This document shows positions 9,359 through 22,500 of a DNA stretch of 64,000 nt, piece after piece. The stretch's first letter is position 1. Each line of letters opens with the position of its first letter. The position numbers and the translations under genes are program-made. The notes under the pieces were generated by a model. That model had not been told where the DNA came from. It ran no database searches and saw nothing but the letters and a program-made list of their open reading frames with translations. The DNA comes from Clonostachys chloroleuca (Eukaryota > Ascomycota > Sordariomycetes > Hypocreales > Bionectriaceae): the NCBI GenBank assembly GCA_037952775.1, contig JBANAY010000003.1, positions 30,442,001-30,506,000 of the forward strand, read 5' to 3'.

Positions 9359-12288
9359 TTCCTCAGATTGTTCTCACATCTAACGGCTCTTCTTAATTTG
9401 ATACAGGCTACCTTCCTCTTTAGCGCAGCAATTTAGCCTTCAAACAATGGGTCTTACCGCCTCGAGGTGTGTCAGCCTAGCCACAGTATGTGTTGCGCCG
9501 TCTTGCTTCCACATTGAGTCACTATGTGATATGTTCCTTCGTGCTGGCCATGGATACCTATTCTACTCACTTCAGGGTCTGTACGAGATTTTCCGAAAAG
9601 GGCAGCCAGGGGCGTTCCTTTCGATGACGCGTACCGGGCTATGCTCACTACTATGACAGGGTTGTGGGATGGTACGAGATATGATCGTGAGAGTGAGAAC
9701 GATCGACAGGAGAACTAATATCAAATTTCTTTCGCATTTACAAATGTGTTGCGCATGATCAATACGTCTCAAATGGGTTTTAATCGATCTAGATGACCAT
9801 TGATGCTGCGGAAGAGCATCTTTTGCGAACGACAGTAGCAGAGTCACCATAGTGTATAGAAGGGTCACCCTTCTTTCAATCATCTCCCAGGTTGGGATTT
9901 GTTACTGCAAGAGGTTGAATATGGCATTAAATCAGCGACATGGATATGGAGGTATACCGCGTGTGAGTGATATTCAGTACTTGCATTAGCACAAGGCATT
10001 CTCACTTGAGCCCCGTTTCAAGTGCGTTCGTAACCGGCATTTCACTGATCAATGCATCTCCCTTGTTCTTAGTTGGTAGTAACTCAATCATAAGCCGTGT
10101 TGAAATTTTCATTTTGCTTACGTACAAACGCGGAATATACCCTGTCCTTTTGTGTCGCGTTGTGCTGATGAGACTGGCCTATACATGTGGTCTTACATCC
10201 CTATGAACGTTAACTAGACCTCTTGATAGGCTTCGACAGGCGCAGGAAGCATCGTGACTTCGTCGTATCCAAACAATAGCCCATTCTTAAAGTTGGTACT
10301 TATGGTTCAGACTCATCTAATCAACGAGAAACGCCTCATGTGAGACGAAGTTCAACAGTGATCTTCCTTCCATTCTATCGACTAATTACATTGATTTTCA
10401 CTAAAAGGAAAATAAACTTTGCTGCCAGTAAGCTCTCTGATATTTCTAACACATAGCATTCCGGAGAGCCTGAAATGATTACTCGGGATTTACTCGGGAT
10501 CTACAATAATGCCGCTTTGATAAACATGCCGTCGCTCGGCTTTGGCTCGCTTCTCAACTCACGGATTGAGATGAATCACCTTCAAATACGAGCTTAGCTA
10601 TTTTAAAGATGATGAGATACGCAGCATCCTGGGGCTCTTCTGGGCAGATTACGCTGAAGCGAACATAGAATGTCCCTGCAAGCCCGGAGACCGGCAGTTG
10701 GATATAACTTGGAACCCCTGATTTACCTCAACGGATTCCATGGCCATTAATAAGCGGGAATAAATGACCATAAATCGGGCTGAGTTTGAATTTAGGCCTT
10801 TATCTCACGTCAGCCTGATGGAACTGCGGTGACTACTGCGCCACAGGGGCTCTTGTTGAACGTGCTACCCGGGGAACACATGTACAAGGTATCACATCAC
10901 CCCTGGCATGCTGGTTTGAGAATTTGCTTGCAAGATCACTACATTGAGACTCTTTCTGCGCTATCTTAAAGAGACCGTTGCTACGACTGTTCTACCTTGC
11001 TCACCGCAGCATATACCCTCGATACAATGCGACTTTCTGTGTCACAGCTGCCAGAGTGTTGCTCTAACAGTTACGGTAGCTATCGTAACCCCGTAAGTTC
11101 TTCCTCTTGCTCAACTCTCCCCAGGGCGCTGTTTCTTTGGCCAACGGATAATTTACAAAGAAGTTTTCTTGTCCATGTGTCTTTTATGATTACTCTAAGC
11201 ATAGCACCAAAATTGAAAGCTAGCTCTCCATTATCCCATCTTGATGAACCGCCAAAATCTCATCTCAAACCCTTCTTCGATAAAGGGCGGGGGGTGGGGA
11301 GTGTGCTACCGTCACTTTTCTCTTCTGCCAACTGGAAGATTAGCTACGTTACAAGTAAAGAACGGATAAAAACGAAGACAACACACAATTTTGTCATGGA
11401 AAATAGTAACTTTCTGCTTTGCTATGAATGTCGTGATAGTTATGTTATGATTGGTAGAAGTACTTCCTGAAGTCGCCACTTCTTTGTTTTGCAAGTCATT
11501 CCATTTCTGTGAAAGAATCGCACGTTGATAGATTAAAGTTACTTATTTTAAGAATTCTTTTCTCTCATCTGGGACGTTGTTTGTACGGGTTTGGGTTTCA
11601 ATCAACCAAGAATTGTGGGTTTAAATGGTGGTACGAGAAGATGAGTTACTGCCTAGGCAAAAAGCACAATACAGACATGAAAGACCAAAGCTTCCTGTGG
11701 ACTGAGACCATATGCATGCTGATAAGGTAAACATAGCAAGCTGCTATCATAAATTATATGGCCTAGTTATAGGCCGGTACATGTAGAAATCAGAAATACG
11801 CTCAACCATCGCTAGTCAACAGCATTCGCTGGATAGAATTTCTCCTGGCTCGGGATTGTACTGACAGTGCGCTAGCCTCGGCATTCAATTTTCAATAGTG
11901 ATGGGCGTTCGATCCCGTGATATACGACGGTTCATTTTCGGAACAAGGCGTCAACAAGGATTAACAGGAATGGTTAGTTCATGGCAAATGGCGAAACCCA
12001 AACAAGACTTAGCTAGTACATTCGAGACTCAAGACTAGTTGCTGGGTCGCTTGGTGGCCTCTGCTGCTGAGATCCCCATAGCTAGTCATTGTCGCTAGGA
12101 GCTTGTCACCCAGTTGCTGACAGTCTCGTAGCCGAATTAATTGCACCAATTGCCACCGGTTGATTTATGAGGAGAAAGTCTTTGACCATGAACACTCACG
12201 ACTGCTTACAATTCATTTGTCAGATAGTGTGCCCTTGTCAACCATCCGTGAGCCTAGATCCCAAAAGCTCGCTTTCATGCCATCAGAG
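9359..12288. other. Gene-poor stretch, no supported gene
   Basis: Open frames up to 157 codons (10997-11470) show no domain, signal peptide or splice-consistent extension. A frame at about 9590-9715 (AYRAMLTTMTGLWDG) reads protein-like but could not be placed in a family. A tRNA-like T-loop at about 11900 does not fold as a tRNA. Confidence 0.4.
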
Positions 12289-12660
12289 ATGGAAAACACT
12301 ACACTCATTTACGCTCTCTTGGGTATCGGCTCTATTATCCTCGTGGTCGCCGTTTCCAGTGTTACCGACCCAAAACCATACCCGGGCATCTTCTAAAATA
12401 TACAAAGTCAGCGAGCCGTATTTCGGGTGATATCCCTGATCTGGTGCATGATCGGTGCCGGTGATCTCAAGTCCCAATGCGATCTTCACAATAACGACGC
12501 AGAAGTTGGGCTCACCAATTGCCCAGTTTCTTTTCCCTGGCATGCAGAAACCGCGTATCGAGATTGAGATATCCTTCTCCGGCGTAACAAGGAATTCGAT
12601 AAAGCTCATATGACCGTCAATATCTTCCAACCTATGTTCCCAAAAGGCTCTCTTGCCTAG
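12289..12660 (+). pseudogene. Cytochrome P450 N-terminal remnant
   Basis: Begins with a membrane anchor (MENTTLIYALLGIGSIILVVA), then KPYPGI. In shifted frames follow SASRISGDIPDLV and, near the end, LRRNKEFDKAHMTVNIFQPMFPKG, the typical N-terminal flow of a fungal P450. There are stops and frame changes between these pieces. Nothing of the I-helix or heme-binding region follows, so at least three quarters of the gene is gone. The protein would have been an ER-bound monooxygenase; the family is not assignable from this part. Confidence 0.65.
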
Positions 12661-13947
12661 TTGTAGGTAATGACACGCTAGTTAAACGCAATTGGAATAG
12701 CATAATGCCTTAGCTTTTTATGGATTTTGTAGAATAACAATTGTCATAAGATGCATTTGTGACTTAATACAGTGCTTATGTCATGAAGTTATTTAAGAGG
12801 TCTCGAAGATAATCTATCATTCGTTTCGCTGTAGTAGAAGTTTTACTCATATTCTATTTCTCACTCAACGAAAGTGGTTGTTATAGTAGCAAGACTTATG
12901 ACAGCAGAAGGGACTAAAAATCCTTGTTACACGGGGTTCTTGTTAGCTGCTACCTGGTTGGTAGTTGATGGGCTGCTATAAAATACGTGGGTGAGGCTTT
13001 CGTATTCTTAATGGAGATAGGATAGACCATCCAAAGCTACTGATTATAAGTATCTCGAGCTGATCATCCTACTTCTCTTGCCTTCTGGGCACCGGGAAGT
13101 CGATGTATCGCGACGCATTTCTGGCGTCTTCCAATGTTTATAGAATAGAGTCCAACAGTGAAATCATTCTTTCGGTTTTAGCACGCCATCCTTCTGCGAG
13201 CATATCTTGCTGGATTTTCACATGTAGTAGTGGCAAGCATGATAAGTGAACGAGATATACGTACCATGGTTGTCCGCCGAATAATGATTGCGAAGGTAGC
13301 CTTTCATCTTCAATGTTACGATTACGCTGACAACGGATAAGACACAAGGTCTCCGAGTTTGGCTTAGCATTATGTGAGGGAAATCAGAGAAGGCTAACCA
13401 TATCCGAATGTGCTGAGATATTATGCGCTATGAAGATGTTGTGCAGGTTGTATATTACATGGATGACATCAAACAGGGTACAACTGAACCCTTTCAGGGA
13501 TCTAATTTTTCTTTTTGATGATATGAGACACAATAATAGGAAAATAGAAAATTATTCTATAATAGTTAGCTCAATATTGTGTTTATTACTGGATGGATTA
13601 TTTTGATATTGTGTTAAAATCAAATGCTCGAGGTTCTGTTTTATGTCACCGCTTATATGACTGCTCCACACCCTCCTCAGGTCCAGCCTATCAAAGCGAT
13701 CATTTTCGCGCCGCCAACAAGAAAACTGCAACCAACAACAATTTGGCCGTAATTGATAAGATGTGCAGCCAAGGAGGTGTTGTTGCCTCATTACCTGTTG
13801 GCTGTACCGCGTCTTCGGCTTGGCACTTCAGCCTTCTTCCTCGCCCCTGTCGCGCTTCTCTCAGCCTTCACCCTCCCATCATCAACGAACACGCTCTCTG
13901 AAACAAGGAAAAGGAAAATAGCCGCATAGCGCTGCATCTACCCGGAA
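12661..13947. other. AT-rich intergenic region
   Basis: No coding signal seen. It becomes CT-rich from about 13800, the likely promoter/leader of the downstream gene. Confidence 0.45.
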
Positions 13948-16682
13948 ATGGCTACAGCCCAGGGTGAAGAGCCTCCTGCCACGGACGTGGAGCGCGTTTT
14001 TGCGGAGTGGGACGAGTGTTTCCAAAGGCACAAGCAGGAGCTACAGGCGCTCAGATCACCACAACAAGAATACAAGGCCAAGGTCGACGCTATCGACGCC
14101 CAGATATCGCAGTGGTGGGCTGCGTATGACGAGATGTCAAGCGATGAGAAGCAACAGGAGCGGGATAGCCTGGGGCTGTTGTTCGCGGAAAAGTCGAGCC
14201 TCGCTGGTCAACATCAGTCGACACTGGAAGCTCAACAAGCGGTATATGAGAGGCAACAACGAGACGTCTTTCAGCGCCTACACGCGGCTATGGACGGTCT
14301 AGTGCGCGGTCGGTTTCCTGATGGTACAAAGCGGACTGATCTAGACAAGGACGGAGGCAGTCAGATTGAAGATAGTGCCAGGGTGACTGACTTAGAAGCC
14401 GAAGCCGAAGAGGATTCTGTAGAAATTATCGGAGATTCCGACAGTGTCTCCGAAGATGATAATTCTGAAGAGGAGGGGCATGCGATTACACCGAAAGGTA
14501 ACACGGAAAAGGCTGTATGTTGAATCCGGCAGAATTGTTATGTTCGTTTGAGATTTATAATTTTACTAAAGTGGACACAGATGAAGCGCCCTCGCTCTGA
14601 TGCCGAACTCTCGCCACGTGGAACCGAAGAGCAGAATGAGGAAGGACGCAAACGACGCCCGAACAGGAGTTCTCGATTTTCCAGTGGTGGTCGTTTCGGA
14701 ATGCGCACCGCCGAGATTCCAGGGACTAAAATGAGAGGACAACGGGGACGGCCCCGAGGACGACCTCGAGGGCGTGGCCGAGGGCGTGGCCGAAGCGAAA
14801 CCATGTCGAGGAGAACTCGATCAGGAGGCCGTGGAGACGAGGCCACAGGCGTAGCACAAGAAACACTAGGTCCCGGTTGGAGGCAGGTTGGCTCTGTTTT
14901 CCGACACGGACCGGAACCGTCTCGTCGTCGCGCGCCCCGAGCAGAGCGAGATGATTCAGAAGAGAACACATATGTACGTCGCGTGCCTGGGGAGGTGTGC
15001 TTGGCATACTTTGGGGGCAATGCTGTCAAGACCCCCATTCTGATTTTGCCTCTAAACGACATGGGGTCTATCGGAATCAGTGAGAACCTTTCCACCCTTA
15101 ATCTGGATGAAGATATGCCCAAGTGCTGTTTGTTCAGCTCGCGCTCTCAGAAGTATCAATGGGCGCGAGGGTATGAGGACGATGGGAGGCTCGAATCCAA
15201 TCGGGAATATCCAGTCCTATGCTTGATTAGCTCCCAACTGAAAAAATGCCCAGCTTCATGGGTTGCCGGTTGTGATATGATCAGTATTCATGATGATGAG
15301 GTGGGATGGAAGCTAAATCACCACTATCATGAAGCGTGCGACGTCCTCCGCAAGATCGAATTAACGCCGGCCAGGAATACAGACGACATCCAAAATAATC
15401 GAAATCCAACTTCACTTTTGGAGGGGAATACAGACGACGTCCAAGATCATCGAAATTCAACTCCACTTTTGGAGGTGGCCGATACTATGCGCACAAACCT
15501 TCATGAGAAAGATAAATCAAACCCTGAACCTGAAAGGTCAACTCAATCAGAGACATTTCCCGATCCAAATGGTGAATCTTTATCTGAAAAAACAACATCT
15601 GGAAATGCAGTTCATCAAAATGATAAAATTGAGAGTGAATCAACCGCCCAAAATTCCGAGAGCGGCACGGCATCCAAGAGTGCAGCATCATCCTTTTCGG
15701 CCGAGACAGGTCAGGCACAACACGAGAGCGGTGGGTTTGGGGAATCCTACTTGGAGAACATCGCTCATACTAGTCTCAACTATGCTCGTAACAAGGCTGA
15801 TGTGATGGAGGGAGGAAATTGTGAAACAAACCGCCCTGACGAAGCTGCTACCGGTCAATTCACTTTTCTTCCTATGTCTAGAGAACATCCTGAAAAGCAA
15901 CAAGGAGAGCATCGCCCTTCAGCATCATACACTCCTCCAATCGCGGGAGCCCAAGGTCCGGGGGGAGAAACTTCGTACAACGCGACAGGGCCGAATGCAC
16001 AAGAAGCTTCCCCTCGCACTCGAGCTCAAATTGGAGAGATGTTTAACGAGATTGAGCGTCATATGGCAGAGAGACAAGTTCGTGTTCCTTGGGCTTCTGG
16101 GCCGGCAAACCCAAGACTCTCCTCTCAGGCCTCAACATCAGCGCAGTCCTACGAAGCATCTTCCACGGATACATACCCGCACCAATCACAGACCGATCGC
16201 CACCAGGTTCCTCCTTCGCAAAATACGTATCATTCGCCATCACAGGAAACAAATTCCTCCTCGACCCTTCCTCCCCTGAACCCCTCGAGCCGAACATATC
16301 GATGGCTTCCCCCTTGACAAGCAGGGGAGGACACGAAACCCCATCTCCTCATAACATAGTGGTTAGTGCTCACCTAGGGGCCACGAGATCACCTTTCCAA
16401 CCCGAAGTATCTACCAAAGAGATCCAATCAGGCGGATATCAGGTCTTGCCGGATGATTGGCGTCAATTTGATCCTGGCCCTCTACGTGACGACCTCGACC
16501 ACTGGGTACGACAGTATAACCGTAGCCCTGGAATTGGAAGCTTGATGAAGGAAGACGGGTTCTTCTGTCCCTTCTGTCCGCCAACCGCTCAAACGACATT
16601 TCCACAGCCCTGGGATATCGTCGACCATTTGCTGAAAGCACATCCGACGGGGTTTTGGGTAAGGACGGCGCAAACCAACTAG
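13948..16682 (+). CDS. Predicted nuclear AT-hook/RG-rich protein with zinc-finger-like C terminus
   Basis: Exon 1 (13948-14514, 189 residues) is charged and Gln-rich, likely coiled coil, with an acidic tail (EAEEDSVEIIGDSDS). A 66-nt intron (14515-14580, gtatgt..acacag, branch tactaaa) joins MKRPRSDAEL. Exon 2 holds basic stretches, an AT-hook-like run GRPRGRPRGRGRGRGR (about residues 245-260), a tandem 17-residue repeat and a Ser/Gln/Asn-rich low-complexity region. The frame closes at 16317, but a second intron at 16227-16324 (gtatca..agcag, 98 nt) would connect it to a frame ending at 16682 with FFCPFCPP..DHLLKAH, a degenerate Cys2His2-like pair. The alternatives are a stop at 16317 and a separate small ORF from ATG 16302. 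DNA or chromatin binding is inferred from composition; no family was recognised. Confidence 0.7.
15376..15477 (+). repeat. 51-bp in-frame tandem duplication
   Basis: Two copies, starting at 15376 and 15427, encode NTDDIQNNRNPTSLLEG and NTDDVQDHRNSTPLLEV inside the AT-hook protein. Exactly 17 codons apart, they have diverged at several residues. Confidence 0.85.
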
Positions 16683-17348
16683 TGTTGGTTTCAAACGGAT
16701 ACGGTCAATAACGAGTGCTTATTTGGGTCAACAATGTGTTTGTATTCAATCTCTTGTTGTTGTGTGTTGTGTTATTACGCAATAACCCGACTTGCTGCGA
16801 GATTTGCACGATAGCTTACTTCAGGACTGAGGTGATATTTGATTATCTAGCTACATATTTATTGATTGGATGTACCAAGCTTTTGATGTCATACAAATAC
16901 TCACATAAGTATATTAAAGTGAAACGGAATGTGTAGTTTCCCACTTGCTGGCATCGCTTGCTGATTCAGCCAACAGACGAACGTGACATTTTGCACGCTG
17001 TTAAGAAACGGAGTATCATATACAGGACATGAATAGATCGCAGACCGTGCCACGCTAAACAACGATGCACTGATACGCCAAGGGCCATAATATGGCAACC
17101 TGACTACTACAGTACACGTGGCCACAAGCATTCTTGAGGTTCCTATTGGTCTTTGCTTTCTCGCTACGCCGCAGATGTCCAATAGGCCTAAGGCCCAGGC
17201 TCACACCGCATAAAAACAGCCGGACGTAAAGTTATGCTTATTCACAGACTGCTGCTGCTTTGCTAAAAGTCAGCCGTCATTAGCTGGAAACGCAACACAT
17301 CAACTCTAAAATCCGGTGATCGTTGATGAGAGGTAGAAGGCCGCCAAA
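16683..17348. other. Intergenic region
   Basis: No coding motif seen on either strand; it holds the 3' end of the AT-hook protein gene and the promoter of the F-box gene. Confidence 0.45.
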
Positions 17349-19346
17349 ATGGGGAGATCGTCTGCGATGAAAAGAAGTGCCAAGAGCAACGCACTGCACG
17401 AGCCAGTGTCGAATGTTTGCCATGACCATCTATCCTCTCTACCGATGGAGATCCTTGAAATGATTGTTGCAAATGTAAACTCAAACACGTGGGATCTTCA
17501 CTAGAATTCAGCTAATTTCATCTAGATCTCAGACTCGTCTACAATGGGGAAATTGAGCCGAACAAGCAAGATCTATTACTCGCTCGCGGCACCACGCCTA
17601 CACCGGCGAATGGTTGTCTTTGAAGCCTACCATTCGCGACTCCTGAAGATGGCCAGAGCTCTCGACTCCCATCTAACTATGGCGCAGAAACGGCAGCTTG
17701 AAAAGAAGGCTGATAAATACCAAAGCTATCGGGAGAGATTTCCAGATCACATCGACCAGCATAAGGTGCCTCAATGCGCATCCTTCGTCCGCCAGCTCAT
17801 TGTTGGTTCTTTCAGTTTGGGCGAAGAGCATGAAGAAACTGTGAACCAGTACTTGGGACATGCACTGGATCATTGGAAAAACCTAGAGATAGTAGATATT
17901 AGTTTTCTGACAAGGTAAGTCAGCCTCAAGCATGCAAATGGCTAACCGATGCACTCTCACACTCTTATCAGGCCCATTTCACAGAAGATAGCGTCGCTCG
18001 AAAGGCTAAAGGCTCTTTCTATCAGCACAAACGCGTTCAGTGAAACCGCTATCAAGCCGCTGGCCGAAATCCAGGGCTTGCAACATCTCAGCATGATTGA
18101 AATGGATAGTTATCAGCTTGCACCCGGCAAGAGTGTACTTGCTGATCTCATCCGCAATTCCAAGTCCACTCTCAAGAGCCTTCGAGTGATAGGCATAGGA
18201 TACACCACCTCATTTCTAAATCACTTGGGAACAACGGTGCCCACTAGCAGAGGCTCTGAAAATGCCCAGCACCATATCTTCTCGGCTCTGAAATCGTTGA
18301 CCTTGGAAGACACGACTCTGGACATGGAGGTGATCCGTCACTTGAAGGAATCGGTTGACTTCCTAGGGCTCGACGAGCTTGAAGTCAGGCGAGTAGCTGG
18401 CGCATCCGAACTTTTTTTCAAAACCCTCACGAAAATGGCAACCACAACTTCACATATTCGTCTACACACCCTCTTCCTAACGCTTTCCAGCGTCAAAAAC
18501 GGCGAGACAGACGAAGAACTACAGCAGCCAGCGACGGTGACGCAGCTGCATAAACCACTCATTAAAGTGAAATGCCAATTTATCTCAGCTTTTACCACGC
18601 TCACATCGTTGGAGCTACATAACGACTCACGACACATGATCGATACCACCGCTGACCCAGTCATTGAAGAGCAGGTCGTGCAAGCTATTACCCGGCATAG
18701 AGGGCTAAAAGTGCTCAGGATTTCATTTGGTGAGCTTATAAGTAACCGCAGGGTATCCTACTTGTCCGCAAGATCTGTGTCAGCTCTTGTCAACAATTTG
18801 CCTCATCTTGAGGAGATCGAATTCGCCCCGGAAGAAAACGAAATTGTGAGAAGAAGCCTCATAACTATCATCTGCTTGAGGCACATTCTTTTGAAGGGGA
18901 TGAACCAGACTGACACCCGGGAATAGGAAGACATTGGTATCGCGTTGTCACATGCAGCTAAATTAAGAGCCATCACATGTTACCCCCACCGCAGCCAGCG
19001 GCGCTTTCCCTTCAACCCTACTTCGGGGCGGATCATCCTTGACGGTGTTATCAAGGCATTTTTATCCTGCGGCGGTGAAGATAGTGACCAAGGAAAATTC
19101 ATATGGGAGGACTGCTTCAAACTGGCGAGCATATCCGTGAAGTATCAAATGTGGGATATAGGTTCGGACTTGGGGAGAACACGAAGAGGGATGAAGAAGG
19201 CGGAAACCCTGATGAGCACCGATGGGGAACGCGAGGTGATGTTTCGTGAGGTTAGGGGGTTGAAGCGGCCCTTTTCTATACCACTTGGTCATGACCCAGA
19301 GTATGGGTGGGTGAACAAAGTGGCAATGGATATTGATTGCACCTAG
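17349..19346 (+). CDS. F-box protein with leucine-rich C-terminal region
   Basis: Likely substrate adaptor of an SCF ubiquitin ligase. Four exons are read: 17349-17474, 17526-17914, 17972-18845 and 18927-19346, giving 602 residues. Introns have clean ends (gtaaac..ctag, gtaagt..tcag, gtgaga..atag) and branch sites CTAAT, CTAAC and CTGAC. The F-box begins at about residue 32 (LSSLPMEILEMIVANI) and continues across intron 1 into SRTSKIYYSLAAPRL. The rest holds loosely repeated leucine-rich stretches (LKSLRVIGIG, LTSLELHND, LKVLRISFGE). Intron 3 is exactly 81 nt and in frame, so unspliced reading shows a TAG at 18924-18926 that is simply its acceptor. No substrate can be predicted. Confidence 0.8.
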
Positions 19347-19521
19347 GTGCCGGACGAGGAGGATGGCTTCCAGGATACTCAACTTTCAACATAATCTTGT
19401 CACTGGTTGTATGTGGCTTTTGGTGGAATGTGAAAGTGGCCACTGTATGTGTTAGAAGTTTACCGTTTCACTATCTAGAATGGCAGTTGGAATCACTAAT
19501 TCAAAAGCTTTACTTGTCTCT

Positions 19522-22500
19522 TTAACTATCACTAGTCAAGTCGATTATCAAAGGCTTGATATCTTTAGCTGATATATCTGCTCCGTCTCCAGAATGCCTT
19601 CTCTTTCTAACCAATGGAAGTTGATCATCATCATCGAAGCCGAGGGATGAGTATCGTTTAAAATGTGGGCTTTCCGGCAACGGTGGTGTAGACATGATGT
19701 CAAGACGCGACGGACCAGCGACGGGACCAGCCTCAGGTACATCCTCGGCCATGCTTTTGCACAGAGCCATCCTTAGCACTTCTCTCATCCAATCCTGCCA
19801 TCCTTCGCCCCAGTGGCTCTCAAGAAACATGTGCTCCGTACACACCAAGCAAAGATTCTCAACCTTTTCTTGTGCATTCTCATCTTGGCAACGGCTTCTG
19901 AAATTATACGGCATTAAGGATGACGTTTCTACCGCCGCACTTTCAGACGAATCGGCCCCTCGGATTCCAGAACCATCGAAACTGGTCCCTTCCGCTTTCA
20001 CCTCGTACAGAAACTCGGGCTCGTCATCCCCGGAGTCAAGCTCGCCTCCACAAAGACAGCAGCAGGCATTTCCGAGCATGATGCTCTGTCGAGCGAGGCG
20101 AGCCCACTCTAAAGCCTCGGACATGATCAGCTCCTTCACAAACTTCTTCCGCAGAGAAGGGCGCGCCTGGTTATTAGCTAAACGAGGATCCTGCCACGGA
20201 TTGTACTTTCTTTCAAACATCGTACGCCCAGTATCAAAGGGCCCTCTTGGGGAACCTTGCCGAGAAGGCGGGGGAAAGCCAAGATCGCCTAGCCACTTCG
20301 AGAAACTGGCATCTCCATACGAGAAGAAGACTCCATAGTTGTTCCTCAAGTTCCAAATATCTCTATAGATATTCCAGGTCCTAAGCTTCAAGTTCCCGTT
20401 GTCGCGGGTAGTATGATAAACATCATGGTCTTGAAATGTGGTAGTTATGATTCTGGCCAGATCAGCCACGCTCGGCGGTTCCTTGTAGAATTCATTAAGA
20501 TATACGCAGAGGCTAGGCACACCCTTAACCTCGCCCTGGCGGTGAAGACTTCCGTAGACCAAAACAGTAGAGCTTCTGGACCATCGCAGCTGGTGGTCAA
20601 CCGCCAATGGTCGGGCAAAAGCGGCGGTGGAACTTTTGGTTTTCATCTGGACATCGACAGTTATCGAGAGACGGAGAAATGGTAAGTCAGGTTCCAGGTC
20701 ACCCCTCTTGTGCTGCTTATATGTATAGTTGACGAGCTCCCAGACCGTGGCATCGCATTTCTCGAACCGGCCCAGAAGCTGGCTTGCCACAGATGACAAC
20801 CGGTAGTCATCTAGATACACGCAGACCCTGGAGATGCAGCAAGACAGGTTATCTGCGGCGCTCAGGTCCTTAAGCTGCGCAACCTTATCAACCACCCAGC
20901 TGAAGTCTCCTTCGCTCTTCAATTGAGATGGTGGGGCTTTGACCTTTGCTTCGCTGGAAATGAGGTCGAAAGCTTGCTTTGTGATTGAGATGAGGCATAA
21001 TTCACGTATCTGCTCCCAAGAAGGAGACAAATGATAGGTGACAACGAGCAAGGTATTGAGTCTGGATTCCCGAATGTTGAATGGCGTCCGTAGCCTCGTG
21101 TTGCCCGTCCACGCCTCTTCGATGGAACTAATATTGTCACCGGTGAGGCTCAGTTGAGAGTACTGGGGCCGGTCAAATGTGGTCAAGACACGTTTGACGA
21201 AAAGCTCCCTGTCGCTCTTCTCCATGGAACTTAGAAACGTCTGCACGTTATCTTCGGTGATGAAAAGGGCGCGAAACCGGGACTCAATCGGGGCAATGTG
21301 ACGGACCGCGCCGAAAGAAGAGTCCAGGTCTTTAAAAGCATCTTGTAGATCATTTCGATGCTCCTTGGACTCCTCGAATATGTCCTCGTCCGTTTTGTCA
21401 TATCCATGAATACTCTGAGTCGAAAAGACAAATGTTTCTGAAGCAACTGTGGATACATCGCGAGTAGGGCTGGATAAGATACGCAGTTCGGTGATGATGG
21501 AAGCGCGGTACACATCTCTAGCCCAGTCGGCGATGAAGTCTACAATTAAAAATAGCTGCAACGCCGCGTCAAGATTAGATGTACAGCCCGTCCAAACAGG
21601 TGCGATAATCTGAAACCAAGTTAGCCATTGACAACCCTGCCGAACAGTCCACAAACTTCAGGCTCGGGTGTCTTACTGTTTTGAATGGCATGGGAGATTC
21701 GGATGCAGCGGCGTCCGCCCGGCTTTGATAGGCGAGGAACAGCCTCCAATCATCTCCTCTGCTGCAGAAGAACCATACCAACGGCCCTGAATCCCATCTG
21801 CACCTTGAGCCTGTCGCAGCACGTAGACTCTGTTGAGTCTGCAAGTAGGTATAGATTGGAAAGGCAGTCTGAAGCTTGATATCGTGCCATTCGTCCGCAG
21901 CGTTTCCAGCCTTTGCTTCTACGACCATGAACGGGAATAAAAGAGCTTCTCCCACGGTGGAATGGGGTTGCTCTTGTAACCGATCCTCAACGAATATGCC
22001 GTTACCGATTTTCTTCAAGAGAAGCTCATCGAATTTCCGTGTTTGCCGCAGCCCATACACCCTGTCTGGCCTTTGGTCTTGGGGAAGTTCTTCCGCCATT
22101 TTCGGCGGATGTACTACCATGTCGTCGGCGCGGTCAATGAAGAGCTTGTTCAACCCAACCATCTCTTCTCTAGATTGCAGAAACATGAGCTTTCGTAGGG
22201 TTAAGAATTGTACATGCAGTAGTGATTTGGCACTCACTCGCCGTCTGGTCGCGAGCTCATGGGGCAACGGCAACGCTCACGCTGTTGCTGCCGTTTTCTC
22301 AAGCTGGACGAAGCCCTGTTGTTGTCGTCCAGAGACGACTCGATTTCAGACCGCCAGACTCTCTGACGGCACGTTTGGCTGAACACCACAGTCGGTCAGC
22401 CGGGTACTGGTAAGGATGCAAGTGAGCTGAGAGTATCATACCATGCCACTTCGGCAGCCAGGCGACTAAAAACGAGTGACTCGCATGCTAGCCTCCACGT

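Noticed and set aside
10997..11470. 157-codon open frame
   Set aside because: No domain, signal peptide, splice-consistent extension or collinear homology; composition like the surrounding non-coding DNA.
11840..11960. tRNA-like segment (GTTCGATCCC in a T-loop-like context)
   Set aside because: The arms around the loop do not pair and no acceptor stem or anticodon arm can be drawn.
5887..13947. DUF3328 (UstYa-type) gene expected for a dikaritin cluster
   Set aside because: No HxxHC motif or matching frame found on either strand; not claimed.
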